Counted from the stretch's first letter, positions 1 to 8,851 are shown. The stretch: DNA of 64,000 nucleotides from Desulfosporosinus hippei DSM 8344 (GCF_900100785.1 NZ_FNCP01000018.1:1-64000); one strand, 5' to 3'. Numbers and translations: made by a program. The notes: generated by a model from the sequence alone, not told the origin.

Positions 1-53
1 TCTTCTTGTTTAATTCCTTGCTGTTTTCGAATTTCTTCTAATCTATTTTTCAA
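1..53 (-). CDS. N-terminal edge of an XRE-type helix-turn-helix regulator (partial)
   Basis: Only the first 17-18 codons lie in the window. They read as a Lys/Arg/Glu-rich start (KNRLEEIRKQQGIKQEE) typical of helix 1 to helix 2 of Cro/C1-type HTH proteins. A TTG at 51-53 is preceded by an AAAGAAAGGGAT ribosome-binding-like stretch. An in-frame ATG at 84-86 is an alternative start. The rest is outside the window, so the regulator's target is unknown. Confidence 0.5.
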   Translation of the reverse strand, partial: MKNRLEEIRKQQGIKQE

Positions 54-265
54 AATTACATCCCTTTCTTTAATTGTGGAAAGCATGCTTTACATCAAGA
101 TAACACCTATTTATTTTTATGTCAAGCTAACTTTCCATAAAACCAAAAAATAATAATAGGGCTTTTTTGTAATTAACTATCAATACATAATCCATAGTTT
201 TCCCTAAGAAAATCCGCGCATGGAGGCGCGGCGTCATTGCGTACGGTTTCGTATTAATGATTTTT

Positions 266-347
266 TGCTAAAACTATGTTAAAAATCTGCTAATTTACCG
301 GAGGCCCCGCTATTTTCATGCTAATTTTCTGATAAAAAGGGTGCTAA
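266..347 (+). repeat. TGCTAA repeat array outside the left inverted repeat
   Basis: The hexamer TGCTAA/TGCTAAA occurs at 266, 288, 319 and 342. The copy at 319 lies in ATGCTAATTTTCTGATAA, which recurs with one mismatch in inverted orientation just outside the right end of the element (near 3755-3772). Arrays of short sites next to terminal repeats resemble transposase-binding sites of complex transposon ends. That role is inferred. Confidence 0.45.
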
Positions 348-356
348 AATCAAAAT

Positions 357-417
357 TCCACTCTAAAACTGAACCCCTCATCCTTTAGGTTAACGGGTTC
401 CGTTAAGAGGTTCAAAA
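357..417 (+). repeat. left terminal inverted repeat
   Basis: It begins TCCACTCTAAAACTGAACCC and ends GTTAAGAGGTTCAAAA. Aligned to the reverse complement of 3661-3720 it differs only in a few central bases around the CTTTAGGTTAA segment. Confidence 0.85.
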
Positions 418-443
418 TCTAGAAAAGCAATCAAATTCACACC

Positions 444-487
444 AGAAAAAGAGGCTAAATTGTGATTTCACAATAGCCTCTTTTTCT
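444..487. terminator. bidirectional hairpin inside the left end
   Basis: AGAAAAAGAGGCT pairs with AGCCTCTTTTTCT, and an inner ATTGTGA/TCACAAT stem closes on TT. The T-rich flank on each strand makes it a plausible bidirectional intrinsic terminator guarding the element. Confidence 0.7.
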
Positions 488-567
488 TATATACAAAGGT
501 TTCAGACCGCTTTTCCTTATCTAGATTACTTGAAATCACGTATAAAATCACATTAACACTAACTTCA

Positions 568-583
568 TTAACTAATTAGTTAA
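568..583. promoter_or_regulatory. perfect 16-bp palindrome, possible operator
   Basis: TTAACTAATTAGTTAA is a perfect palindrome about 200 bp upstream of the first element ORF, flanked by CACATTAACACT and GGTGTGA sequences. It could be an operator for the small upstream protein. No direct evidence of binding exists. Confidence 0.3.
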
Positions 584-786
584 GGGTGTGATTATTGGTG
601 TGAATTTATGCGTGGATTTAGATGCGATTTTGTCTAGAAGTCACGTTAAATGGCAAGAATATAGGGGCAAAACCGAATTATCTTTCGAGATTTATAGATG
701 TGATTTATAATGATTGTAAAAAATAATTTACCAAATTCATTATACCCTAGCTTAGCCCCCAAGAAAATAGGGAGGAGTGGAATATT

Positions 787-1086
787 TTGAAACCAATCAA
801 ACCCAAATACAAAGGCACTGTTAAAGTAGACTGGAGATTATCAAAGCGTAGCAAAGAGATTATCACTCAATACTCCAATTACACTCATTATGATGAAAGT
901 GAAATTATTGAAAAGATTCTCGATGAAATCTTAGAGGATGAAGACTTCGTTAAGTGGCTAAAACACAGACGATATCAAAAGAAAACAAACACCATTATAT
1001 TTGGTGAAGTGGTCGCGAATGAGCTAGAGGCTCTGGGGAATGAGGTTGAATTGGATGACTCAATTAAAGAAACTTTCAACTCCTGA
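787..1086 (+). CDS. small protein of the transposon-like element, possible ribbon-helix-helix type
   Basis: This 99-residue protein starts at TTG with a clear GGAGGAG ribosome-binding site 10 bp upstream. The N-terminus is basic, with a short beta-like KGTVKVDWRL segment followed by two helical stretches (SKRSKEIITQYS and ESEIIEKILDEILED). That pattern is reminiscent of ribbon-helix-helix DNA-binding proteins. It is the first gene of the element and its end overlaps the transposase-like ORF by 47 bp in another frame, so the two are translationally linked. It may regulate or assist transposition. No family is recognised with certainty. Confidence 0.6.
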   Translation: MKPIKPKYKGTVKVDWRLSKRSKEIITQYSNYTHYDESEIIEKILDEILEDEDFVKWLKHRRYQKKTNTIIFGEVVANELEALGNEVELDDSIKETFNS

Positions 1087-2995
1087 AGTATTGGGTATTC
1101 AAACCCAAGGAGCCTTTTCTGAAGAACTTGATAAAATTAGGAATAAGGAATATACGTCATTATCTAATATCGAATTTGAAAAGAAATATCGTCATTTACT
1201 ATTTAGTGCAGGAATCCTTGATTTGAACGGGAAACAATATTCCATTCAACTGAACTATTGTGCGAATCCTTTCTGTAAATGGTACGGACAATCCCAAAAA
1301 AGATATGAATCTAAAAACAAACCTTCTCGGTATAAATTAACTCAACGAAGAGATGAGCCTGTCATCGAATGTAATGAGATTTTAGCGGATACCACTTACG
1401 GTCTAGTCTTGCCTCATAAAACAAACACGATTTCGAATTGGTCGATTGCAGAAGAAGTCAAACGACTCGTATCAATCAATTCAGTTTCGATAATAGATAA
1501 AGATTACACTTTTCATAAAGATGACTGTCCTATGGCATTCGAAACCCCATTTTCAAATCGAAAGGCTTTTTACACCAGGGGGAAAAGCCCAGGAAAGGCA
1601 GTTCGTTACCAATGTAAACAATGTCGTAAATTGACCAATGTTCTTCCTAATCAGGAAGAGAACTTTGGTTATCGCCAAAAGAGAAATGACATTCTAATTC
1701 AATTAACCAAAGACTTGTTAAGCCGAACTCCCGTAAAAAGAACGTGTGAAAAGCTTGAAATAGGAGCTTCAACCTACTATCACAAGCTGGAATGGATTTA
1801 CAGTAAGTGTATCGAATTTCTTGAACGGCACGAAACTACACCATTAAGGGATAAATCGTTTAAGGAACTTTGGTTAAATACAGATGAATTTGTTTACATT
1901 CTTAACAATATCCGTCAAAAAGGAATGAGAAAACATCCTGGGGATGAATCTATAGATAAACAATTCCCTACACATATGATAGCCAGTGCAGATTTGAAAA
2001 CAGGCTATGTCTTTCGAGCAGATATTGACTACGATTTCAATGTGACCCTAGATGGCATTGAGGAAGATACGCAAAAATACCACTGTGACCATACGTATAG
2101 TTTTTTAAGAAAGAATGAACGTTTAAGGTATCCGTTTTGTCCTCAACGCCCAACTCCGTCTGATAGACAGTCTGAATTAGAATATATGGCAGAACTGCAT
2201 GATTTTGAGCTTAGAAAGAACTATGTTGAGGGTTCACATACAAAACGTACATATACCGCCATTGCTCATTTTTGGCTTCTCAAGCAGATGCTTGACGTAA
2301 AAGAATGGTTCTTTGTCTCAGATAACGATGCAACACTGGAGAGTGCCGTTTTTAGAGTGTTTTCCGATGTCTTCTTATCGGGATACGGGAACTATTTTAC
2401 CTGTCAGAATGATAAAACCTTAAGCTTACAAGATTCAGGTGCAGAATTCTTTAAAGCGAGAAGAACATTAAGCCGATGGGGTAACCTTCATGGCCTTTGG
2501 GAGGAATCTATGGAATCACTCGCTCTTAAAAAGCTTCAAGAGGAACTTAAGCATCATCAATTTTATGAATATCAAACAAATAGTAGCCAACAGTTTCCTG
2601 TTCGAGGAAAAAATACAATTAAACATCCCCTCCCTTATAAAGACGAAGGGATTCGCTGGGTTAATGTTATTTCAGACTTAACCCGAATCTCATCCGACGA
2701 AATGGCAAAACTCATCTTTCAGGTCAATAGCCGAGCGATTAACAATTTCTATCAGACCCTAAGAAGACGACTTTCGATTCTAGAGCGTCCCCTTGTAACA
2801 GCAAGAGGAGACGGGAAAAGCTACATCTATGCGAACTATAACCCTAAGTATGCTCAGTATGTGACTACGATTCTGAGAACATTTTATAACTTCTGTTGGG
2901 CAACCAAACTTAATGGTGAACTGGCAACCCCTGCACAACGATTGGGAATTGCAGATAGAAAGTATACTTACAGAGACATAATATATTTCCATTAG
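1040..2995 (+). CDS. DDE-type transposase-like protein with zinc-binding N-terminus
   Basis: The 651-residue protein has paired Cys motifs typical of insertion-element proteins (CANPFC near 72, CPMAF near 170, YQCKQCRK near 198). A helical, HTH-like segment follows at about 210-270 (RTCEKLEIGASTYYHKLEW). A probable RNase H-fold catalytic core starts with NTDEFVYI near 290, continues with SDNDATLES near 431, and may end with an acidic residue in the LWEESMES segment near 490. The catalytic triad is inferred from motif shape, not alignment. The ATG at 1040 lies inside the upstream ORF and has only a weak GGGG nearby, so start or frameshift linkage is uncertain. Inverted repeats on both sides support a transposase role. 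Confidence 0.65.
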   Translation: MRLNWMTQLKKLSTPEVLGIQTQGAFSEELDKIRNKEYTSLSNIEFEKKYRHLLFSAGILDLNGKQYSIQLNYCANPFCKWYGQSQKRYESKNKPSRYKLTQRRDEPVIECNEILADTTYGLVLPHKTNTISNWSIAEEVKRLVSINSVSIIDKDYTFHKDDCPMAFETPFSNRKAFYTRGKSPGKAVRYQCKQCRKLTNVLPNQEENFGYRQKRNDILIQLTKDLLSRTPVKRTCEKLEIGASTYYHKLEWIYSKCIEFLERHETTPLRDKSFKELWLNTDEFVYILNNIRQKGMRKHPGDESIDKQFPTHMIASADLKTGYVFRADIDYDFNVTLDGIEEDTQKYHCDHTYSFLRKNERLRYPFCPQRPTPSDRQSELEYMAELHDFELRKNYVEGSHTKRTYTAIAHFWLLKQMLDVKEWFFVSDNDATLESAVFRVFSDVFLSGYGNYFTCQNDKTLSLQDSGAEFFKARRTLSRWGNLHGLWEESMESLALKKLQEELKHHQFYEYQTNSSQQFPVRGKNTIKHPLPYKDEGIRWVNVISDLTRISSDEMAKLIFQVNSRAINNFYQTLRRRLSILERPLVTARGDGKSYIYANYNPKYAQYVTTILRTFYNFCWATKLNGELATPAQRLGIADRKYTYRDIIYFH

Positions 2996-3110
2996 AACCA
3001 TTAAAACAGGAATTTCCATTTTCCTATGGTATAATATGTATATCAACAAATAAGCTGTAACGCATTCGTAGGATTTAGCGTAACAATAAAAGATTAAGGG
3101 GTGAGAAAAT

Positions 3111-3446
3111 ATGAATGACCGTAACAACCTTTCTCACGTCAAGTTTTTCGGTATTGGCATTCCTGAAGAGGGAGAATTGGCAACGATAGATAATGAGGAA
3201 GAAGTAAAGAGGTTAATTAGGTCTGTTAAACCTGTAGAATTAGCCGAGATGGGAGAGGGAGTAAATCCTAATGGAAACAAAATTGTTTTGTATTTGTTAG
3301 ATGGTAATAGAACCGAAATTACTGCCTATGGACAAAATAAGGTTCAAATTGCTCAAATAATAAACCATGTTTCTTATCCACAAATTTTTATTCAACTAGA
3401 ATTAAGGGCTTTGTTGGACAACCTTTCCAAATCTCAATCATCATAA
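3111..3446 (+). CDS. hypothetical passenger protein of the element
   Basis: This 111-residue protein begins at ATG with an AAGGGGTGAG site upstream. It is soluble-looking and acidic in its N-terminal half, with a beta-rich middle (NKIVLYLLDGNRTEITAYG) and a helical C-terminus. No membrane segment or catalytic motif is visible. It lies between the transposase-like gene and the right-end hairpin, inside the inverted repeats, so it is mobile cargo. Function unknown. Confidence 0.6.
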   Translation: MNDRNNLSHVKFFGIGIPEEGELATIDNEEEVKRLIRSVKPVELAEMGEGVNPNGNKIVLYLLDGNRTEITAYGQNKVQIAQIINHVSYPQIFIQLELRALLDNLSKSQSS

Positions 3447-3547
3447 TCTCGTTTTAAATTGTTTTGGAATAATGTTACGCGTTTTTCGTAAAATGTGCAG
3501 TAAGCTATTGTGATGTTAACAAAAAGTTTTAAACCAATGAGATTAGC

Positions 3548-3577
3548 AAAAGAGGAAGACCGACGGTCTTCCTCTTT
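3548..3577. terminator. hairpin terminator inside the right end
   Basis: AAAGAGGAAGACCG and CGGTCTTCCTCTTT form a near-perfect inverted repeat. It lies downstream of the passenger ORF and mirrors the hairpin at the left end. Confidence 0.75.
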
Positions 3578-3660
3578 AAGTTCCTGGACATTTTTGATTA
3601 GAATTTAGATACTGTGATTACCAATGAGAAAGTTGATGTGAAATCAAATGAGATTTTCTG

Positions 3661-3720
3661 TTTTGAACCTCTTAACGGAACCCGTTACCTTTAGGTTAAG
3701 GGGTTCAGTTTTAGAGTGGA
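3661..3720 (-). repeat. right terminal inverted repeat
   Basis: Reverse complement reads TCCACTCTAAAACTGAACCC and ends GTTAAGAGGTTCAAAA, matching the left repeat. TTAGCA (reverse TGCTAA) copies follow outside at 3766 and 3783. Confidence 0.85.
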
Positions 3721-3922
3721 GAATACAAAAAATCGCACCAAGAATTGCAGGGAATTATCAGAAATTTAGCATTGTCAGGATTTTAGCAGAAAAATAGAAA
3801 TGCTCATTTCACCTTTAGGCCAAATGGGGTTTCTCCGAGTCAGGGGCTTCATGGCTTAACACATAATAACTCCATAGTTGCTCAAATTGAACTATTTTGC
3901 AACCTATCTCAATTGAGATTTA

Positions 3923-4969
3923 CTATTTCACCTTATAATATTCCACATACCAATCCGCAAATTTTTGCAGCCCCTCTTCAATGCTGGTGCTGGGTTTAAA
4001 ATCGAAATCCCTGACAAGAGGGGAACTATCGCTGTAGGTGGCCTTGACATCCCCCGGCTGCATGGGAAGGAATTCTTTCTCTGCGACAACCTCTCTGCCG
4101 ACTGCTTTACTCAAGGCTTTTTCCAAAGCAGCTATATAATCCATCAATTGCTCCGGTTGATTATTACCGATATTGTACACGGCATATTGTAGGCCATTTA
4201 AGATGCTGTCTTCATCGACTTTCTTAGCCGGCGGGTTAAATAATATCCTAGCTACAGCTTCGACGATATCATCAATATAAGTAAAGTCTCTATAGCAGTC
4301 TCCAAAGTTAAAGACCTGGATCTTCTCCCCGTTAAATATCTTCTGAGTAAAACCAAAGTAGGCCATATCCGGCCTCCCCATAGGACCGTAGACCGTAAAA
4401 AACCGCAGACCTGTGGAAGGGATACCGAACAATTGACTATAAGTGTGGGCCATTAATTCATTTGATTTCTTGGTAGCAGCGTATAGAGAGACGGGATTAT
4501 CCACCTTATCCTCTGTGGAAAAGGGAACTTTCGTGTTGGCACCATAGACTGAACTGGAGGATGCATAGACTAAGTGTTCGACAGGGTTGTGACGGCAGGC
4601 CTCTAAGATATTATAGAATCCGATCATGTTGCTCTGAATGTATGAATCCGGATTCTCAATGGAATAACGAACCCCCGCCTGAGCTGCCAGGTTCACCGCA
4701 ATCTGAGGCTTAAACTCTGCAAAGACTTTCATCACAGTTTCCTTATCTGAGATATCCCCTTGGATGAAGGTATAGCCTTCCCGTCCCTCCAACTGCTTCA
4801 GCCGGCTCTCTTTTAAATTAACATCATAGTAATCGTTCAGATTATCAATAGCGACCACCTGACACCCTAGATCCAAGAGTTTTCGGGATAGGAAATAGCC
4901 AATGAATCCTGCCCCGCCGGTGATTAAATAGGTTTTACTCGGATCTAATTCCCTATATCCTTCAATCAT
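3923..4969 (-). CDS. UDP-glucuronate 4-epimerase (NAD-dependent epimerase/dehydratase)
   Basis: The 348-residue protein is an extended-SDR sugar-nucleotide epimerase that would interconvert UDP-glucuronate and UDP-galacturonate in the cytoplasm. It has the Rossmann glycine motif TGGAGFIG near residue 17, the substrate loop AAQAGVRYSIENP near 95, the catalytic SSSSVYG stretch near 138 and YAATKK (YxxxK) near 163. GRPDMA and the CYRDFTYIDDIVEA region are typical of the glucuronate 4-epimerase branch (LspL/Cap1J-like). An AAAGGAG site precedes the ATG. It lies 39 bp downstream of the UDP-glucose dehydrogenase gene, whose product is its substrate. Confidence 0.88.
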   Translation of the reverse strand: MIEGYRELDPSKTYLITGGAGFIGYFLSRKLLDLGCQVVAIDNLNDYYDVNLKESRLKQLEGREGYTFIQGDISDKETVMKVFAEFKPQIAVNLAAQAGVRYSIENPDSYIQSNMIGFYNILEACRHNPVEHLVYASSSSVYGANTKVPFSTEDKVDNPVSLYAATKKSNELMAHTYSQLFGIPSTGLRFFTVYGPMGRPDMAYFGFTQKIFNGEKIQVFNFGDCYRDFTYIDDIVEAVARILFNPPAKKVDEDSILNGLQYAVYNIGNNQPEQLMDYIAALEKALSKAVGREVVAEKEFLPMQPGDVKATYSDSSPLVRDFDFKPSTSIEEGLQKFADWYVEYYKVK

Positions 4970-5008
4970 GATTAGTTAATTCTCCTTTAATCTAGCAATA
5001 ACTCCTGA

Positions 5009-6400
5009 TTACTTCCTGCCGACGGAATAATATTCTACACCGTTATCTCTCATCTCATTGACAGCATAGATATTTCTGCCATCATAGACAAGGGGTGTGC
5101 GCATTAGTCTCTTATATGTTTCCGGCATGACCGCTTTGATTTCTCCCCATTCGGTAAAAATGAAGCAAACGTTAGCACCATCTAATGCTTCTTCGGCACT
5201 CATTACATACCGGATACTCCCCTTGCCATTTTTCCTTTCCGGGTCTAAGCCTGCCTCGGGATATTTTTTTCTAAAGTTTTCTATACCTACAGGATCATAA
5301 GCATAAATATCTGCACCTTGAGCTAATAGTAGGGGGATGTTATCTAAGGATGGAGCCTCTCTTAAATCATCCGTCCCGGGCTTAAAGGTTAACCCCAGTA
5401 CAGCCACTTTTAAGCCGTTAAAAGTAATAAGTCTCTGACAAGCCTTCTTATATAAGAGAATCTTTTGATCCTTATTCACATTAATGGCTGCCTTAACAGT
5501 CCGCAGCTCATAACCATGGAGAGTCGCCAAATACTCCAACGCCTTTGTATCTTTTGGGAAGCAGCTGCCACCATATCCTATACCGGCATTCAAGAATTTG
5601 CTGCCGATTCGACTGTCATAGCCCATCCCTCTGGCCACGTCTTCAATATCCGCACCCACCAGTTCACAAAGATTGGCCAGATCATTCATATAGGATATCT
5701 TTAAGGCCAGAAAATCATTGGCAGCGTATTTTATCATCTCTGCCGAACGTCTGGAAACGGATACAATCGGCAGACCGAAGGGTTCATAAATTGCCATCAG
5801 GGTATCCTCTGCTTCTATACTGTTAGTGCCAATGATGATTCTTGCCGCCTCCAGGGTATCCCTCACTGCTGTGCCTTGAGCTAAAAACTCAGGATTGGAC
5901 GCCACTTCTACCTTCACGTCATTGACAAGAAAATCTTGGATAAATTGCTCCACTTTGTCATTGGTACCGACTGGAACTGTGGATTTAACCACGACAAGGC
6001 AGTTCTTTTCTATGGTTTCGGCTATTTGTCTGGCCACAGTTGCGATGTAAGTTAAGTCCGCGGAACCGTCCGGCTGCTCGGGGGTTCCAACGCCAATGAA
6101 TATGGCATCTGCATTTTTGTATGCAGATATGTAATCCGTGGTGTAAGTCAGTCTGTCTCTATTTAGATACATCAATTCCTCTAAATCTTGCTCGTAGATC
6201 GGAGAAATACCGTCTTGCATGATTGTTATTTTTCTCTCATCAATGTCGACACAAGTCACGTTGTGACCTCGATGGGCCATGCAGACCCCTGAAACTAAGC
6301 CAACATAGCCTGTGCCGGCTACGGCGATGTTAAGGGGGCGGGAAGTGGTTAGGGGCGTTTGAGATTTTTGGGATAGAGTTTTAAAGATTATATTGCGCAT
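5009..6400 (-). CDS. UDP-glucose 6-dehydrogenase
   Basis: It oxidises UDP-glucose to UDP-glucuronate with NAD for exopolysaccharide precursors. The protein has the N-terminal Rossmann motif AVAGTGYVGLVSG, VVVKSTVPVGT, and the catalytic-Cys motif GYGGSCFPKDTKAL. A C-terminal UDP-binding domain includes VAVLGLTFKPGTDDLREAPS. I place the start at the ATG at 6398-6400 because AAAGGAG lies 8 bp upstream, giving 463 residues. A longer reading to 6523 would add 41 residues from a region that does not look coding. The first 25 residues before the Rossmann fold are a non-conserved extension. Confidence 0.9.
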   Translation of the reverse strand: MRNIIFKTLSQKSQTPLTTSRPLNIAVAGTGYVGLVSGVCMAHRGHNVTCVDIDERKITIMQDGISPIYEQDLEELMYLNRDRLTYTTDYISAYKNADAIFIGVGTPEQPDGSADLTYIATVARQIAETIEKNCLVVVKSTVPVGTNDKVEQFIQDFLVNDVKVEVASNPEFLAQGTAVRDTLEAARIIIGTNSIEAEDTLMAIYEPFGLPIVSVSRRSAEMIKYAANDFLALKISYMNDLANLCELVGADIEDVARGMGYDSRIGSKFLNAGIGYGGSCFPKDTKALEYLATLHGYELRTVKAAINVNKDQKILLYKKACQRLITFNGLKVAVLGLTFKPGTDDLREAPSLDNIPLLLAQGADIYAYDPVGIENFRKKYPEAGLDPERKNGKGSIRYVMSAEEALDGANVCFIFTEWGEIKAVMPETYKRLMRTPLVYDGRNIYAVNEMRDNGVEYYSVGRK

Positions 6401-6663
6401 AATTGTTCTCCTTTTAGTACTGATTTGGTCTTTAAGAAACTGTGTCGAATTTCCCAAGAAAACAAAGGTTCCAGGAACCTTTGCATAACGGTGACCATTT
6501 GGAGCCGTTGCGCGCGAGTACAAGGACTTTCACCTTACCAGACAGTAACCGAACTTGCTTGGCGTACCACAAGCTAAACAATAAATGGTGATAATTTGTT
6601 ATCAGGCACGGGGTTTCGTTTTCCCTCAGTCACGTTTTGTATTAGTATGGATGTGTTACTTCT
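6401..6663 (-). other. long structured-looking leader of the UDP-glucose dehydrogenase gene
   Basis: This 263-bp gap within an otherwise tight operon contains several hairpins in the minus-strand transcript (AAGGTTCCTGGAACCTT; GGTACGCCAAGC; CTTGTGGTACG). It also contains the string GGTAAGGTGAAAGTCCTTG, a motif I associate with domain I of bacterial group II introns. No intron ORF, domain V or full 5' consensus was found. It could be an intron remnant or another structured leader. Confidence 0.3.
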
Positions 6664-8121
6664 TTATATATCCCTTTTAATAATCCCCCTTAAGGACTTT
6701 ATATCATTTGCCGCGAAAGCAAACATTGTCACAGCATAAACTAAAACACAGATTGCCATTGATGCAAAGCTCCATAACATCGAACTCGATATTTGTTTTA
6801 ATAGAAGTGCCACACAGAACATTATTAAAGCACATATTATGGGCATAATAATGTTTTTTAATGTTTTTAGTACTGGAAAACCCATTACAAAGTGCATTAT
6901 AATAAAACCGACTATAACTCCTTGAAACCTTATTAGGGAGCGTGCATAAACCAACGCCCAAAACCCATAATTTAAGCTAATTAAACAAGTTGGAACCAAA
7001 AAGGATAAATGCAGTATTTGAGCTACAAATGATAATTTGGGCTTACCTTTTGAACGATATACTTCACTATTGAAATTTGAGAATATGATCATTATTGCTG
7101 ATGTTAATGCCCATACTCCGATGATATCACTAGCTTCAATCCATTGTTCACCAAGAAGAATCCTAGTTGCTACGTCCCTATATAAAAACAGCCCCACTCC
7201 CAATGGGAAAACCAAATACGCAACTAATCTCTGAACTTTGTACAACATTGCTTTAAAGGCCGCTTCATCATTTTGCAACCTTGATAAGGATGAAAAGAGT
7301 ATCGGCATCACCGAAGCTGTCACAAGTGCCATAAGTGAACTTACCATTGCCGTTGAAGTTTTATACAGTCCAAGATAATACCCATTTAGAGCACTTCCGA
7401 TAATAAACGCATCCACCCACATCGTAAGCCAAATTGAGATAGCTTCAATCAACGACCATATACTGAATGACAGCATCTCTTTTAATATACTTAACCTATA
7501 AAACAATGAAGGTTTCCACTTAGATTTAATTGTCAGTATAGTCGTATTTGAGAGTTGTGCGAAGATCGTACCAATGATCAGCGCCCAATAGCTTAATCCT
7601 AAGAGGGCAAGCGGTATTGTTATAAAAAACGGTATAAAAATTGCAACCACTCTAACTAAAAAAAGAGTTTTAAAGTCAAAATCTCTTCTATAAAGTGCCA
7701 TCTGTATACTAGAAAATGACGTTAGCGGTAGCTGAATACAGGCTATTACAATAACATTAGCTAATCCTTGATTCCCTACCAGGGTAGCAATTGATTTGGA
7801 AAATATTGCACTTATTCCCCAAAGAATGAGTGATATGAAAAAGTTTGTCCAAAAAGCTACATTAGTGTTCTTAAACTTTTCATCTTCATCTTTAAACTCA
7901 CGTTGAACCAAATACTTCTGAAAACCCGCATCAGTAAACATATCTGCAAAGCTAATAAGCATAGTTACCGTAGCCACTACCCCAAAGGCTTCAGGTACGA
8001 GAATTCTGGCCAAGACCATCGTGGTGATTGGGCTGACAATTTTTGCAGCTATTTCAGTTATGAATGACCATTTTGCCGCGTTCACTACTTTATTTTGAAG
8101 GTTGTATTTTTCCGCACTCAT
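6664..8121 (-). CDS. polysaccharide flippase (Wzx/PST family)
   Basis: This 485-residue integral membrane protein has about 12-14 hydrophobic segments. It starts with the family-typical KVVNAAKWSFITEIAAKIVSPITTMVLARIL-like first helix (residues about 11-42) and continues with GVVATVTMLISFADM. Members flip lipid-linked repeat units across the cytoplasmic membrane for Wzy-dependent polymerisation. AAGGTG precedes the ATG, whose ATGA overlaps the stop of the upstream capA remnant. The gene is A+T-rich like its upstream neighbours. Confidence 0.85.
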   Translation of the reverse strand: MSAEKYNLQNKVVNAAKWSFITEIAAKIVSPITTMVLARILVPEAFGVVATVTMLISFADMFTDAGFQKYLVQREFKDEDEKFKNTNVAFWTNFFISLILWGISAIFSKSIATLVGNQGLANVIVIACIQLPLTSFSSIQMALYRRDFDFKTLFLVRVVAIFIPFFITIPLALLGLSYWALIIGTIFAQLSNTTILTIKSKWKPSLFYRLSILKEMLSFSIWSLIEAISIWLTMWVDAFIIGSALNGYYLGLYKTSTAMVSSLMALVTASVMPILFSSLSRLQNDEAAFKAMLYKVQRLVAYLVFPLGVGLFLYRDVATRILLGEQWIEASDIIGVWALTSAIMIIFSNFNSEVYRSKGKPKLSFVAQILHLSFLVPTCLISLNYGFWALVYARSLIRFQGVIVGFIIMHFVMGFPVLKTLKNIIMPIICALIMFCVALLLKQISSSMLWSFASMAICVLVYAVTMFAFAANDIKSLRGIIKRDI

Positions 8122-8746
8122 TTTTCACCTTGTAAGCCGGCCAATACTAACTCTCTATGTGCTTCACATTCAATAGGGTTTTGTATTGCAGGTAATTGCT
8201 TTGTATTATACTTTCGATTCAATAGCATCCCACTTAATAATCTCCGATCTATCCGTGATAACCATTTACCAAATCCAGAGAATTTTCTTAAATATACTTG
8301 TGTTTTCTCTTTTGCGAATTTCCGGTACCGCTGTTCAACAAAGCCGTCCTGTAATATTTCGTTGGAACGCTGATGGAATGCCGTTGTTATATCTTCTGCT
8401 ACTTGGCCCTCGTCTAGACGCACACCATTTTCCTACTTTCATTATTGGGATATAGTCTATATGAAATCCTTCATTAAGGCTCACATTTACTAACAAACTA
8501 GTCATCCAAAACTCGCTCTCTAAATGAGCAAATAAAAAGTTTGCACTCTTCTCGACTATCTTTCTGCAGATCTTTTGCAAATATAGAGATGGATAGCGAT
8601 AATGTTCCTTACTCCATAATACAGAACGATTACATAATCGCATTTTGCTTTTAGGCTCTGAACATAGTCTAAGCTTTCCAGTGGATCAAATGAGTAGCTC
8701 CAGGAGAAATTGCAGTTGCTATGGAAAATTCATGTTCTACACAGGC
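8118..8746 (-). pseudogene. decayed CapA-family (PgsA/CapA-like) gene remnant
   Basis: Reading across frames on the minus strand reconstructs a C-terminal CapA-like protein. ACVEHEFSIATAISPGA is in one frame and FDPLESLDYVQSLK plus CDYVIVLYYG in the next. EHYRYPSLYLQKICRKIVEKSA and NFLFAHLESEFWMTSLL follow in a third, and RLDEGQVAEDITTAFHQRS to the stop in a fourth. CapA proteins normally have a His-containing segment (GADLV-QHSH) between KSA and GNFLFDH. That segment is missing here, so there is an internal deletion as well as at least three frameshifts. The N-terminal half is absent. Family assignment rests on remembered motifs. Confidence 0.7.
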
Positions 8747-8851
8747 TCAATAATTTGATTATTTATCGCTATATCTCAGACTTAATTACCTATCAAAATA
8801 AACAAGTACAAGTCAATCATAAATTGTCCGAAATAATACAATAAGACGGCA

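Larger units (their letters stand above)
357..3720 (+). mobile_element. transposon-like element with 60-bp inverted repeats
   Basis: Near-identical inverted repeats of about 60 bp (357-417 and 3661-3720) bracket a small ORF, a 651-residue DDE-type transposase-like ORF and a passenger ORF. Each inner end carries a strong hairpin (444-487 and 3548-3577) that could insulate the genes from outside transcription. Short TGCTAA repeats continue outside both ends, so the true termini may lie further out. I see no clear target-site duplication next to 357 or 3720. The element sits at the downstream end of the exopolysaccharide locus. The family is not recognised. Confidence 0.75.

Noticed and set aside
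461-474. TTGTGA-TT-TCACAA as a Rex operator
   Set aside because: The spacing is too short for the Rex consensus and the sequence is the tip of a terminator-like hairpin.
2780-3127. Minus-strand open frame over the transposase end
   Set aside because: Antisense shadow of a better-supported reading frame with its own upstream signals.
6401-6663. c-di-GMP riboswitch in the UDP-glucose dehydrogenase leader
   Set aside because: Conserved core strings of the GEMM-I and GEMM-II classes are not visible.
8335-8643. Intact small gene of 102 codons
   Set aside because: Only its first two thirds is protein-like; it changes frame mid-way and matches a CapA fragment, so it is part of the pseudogene.
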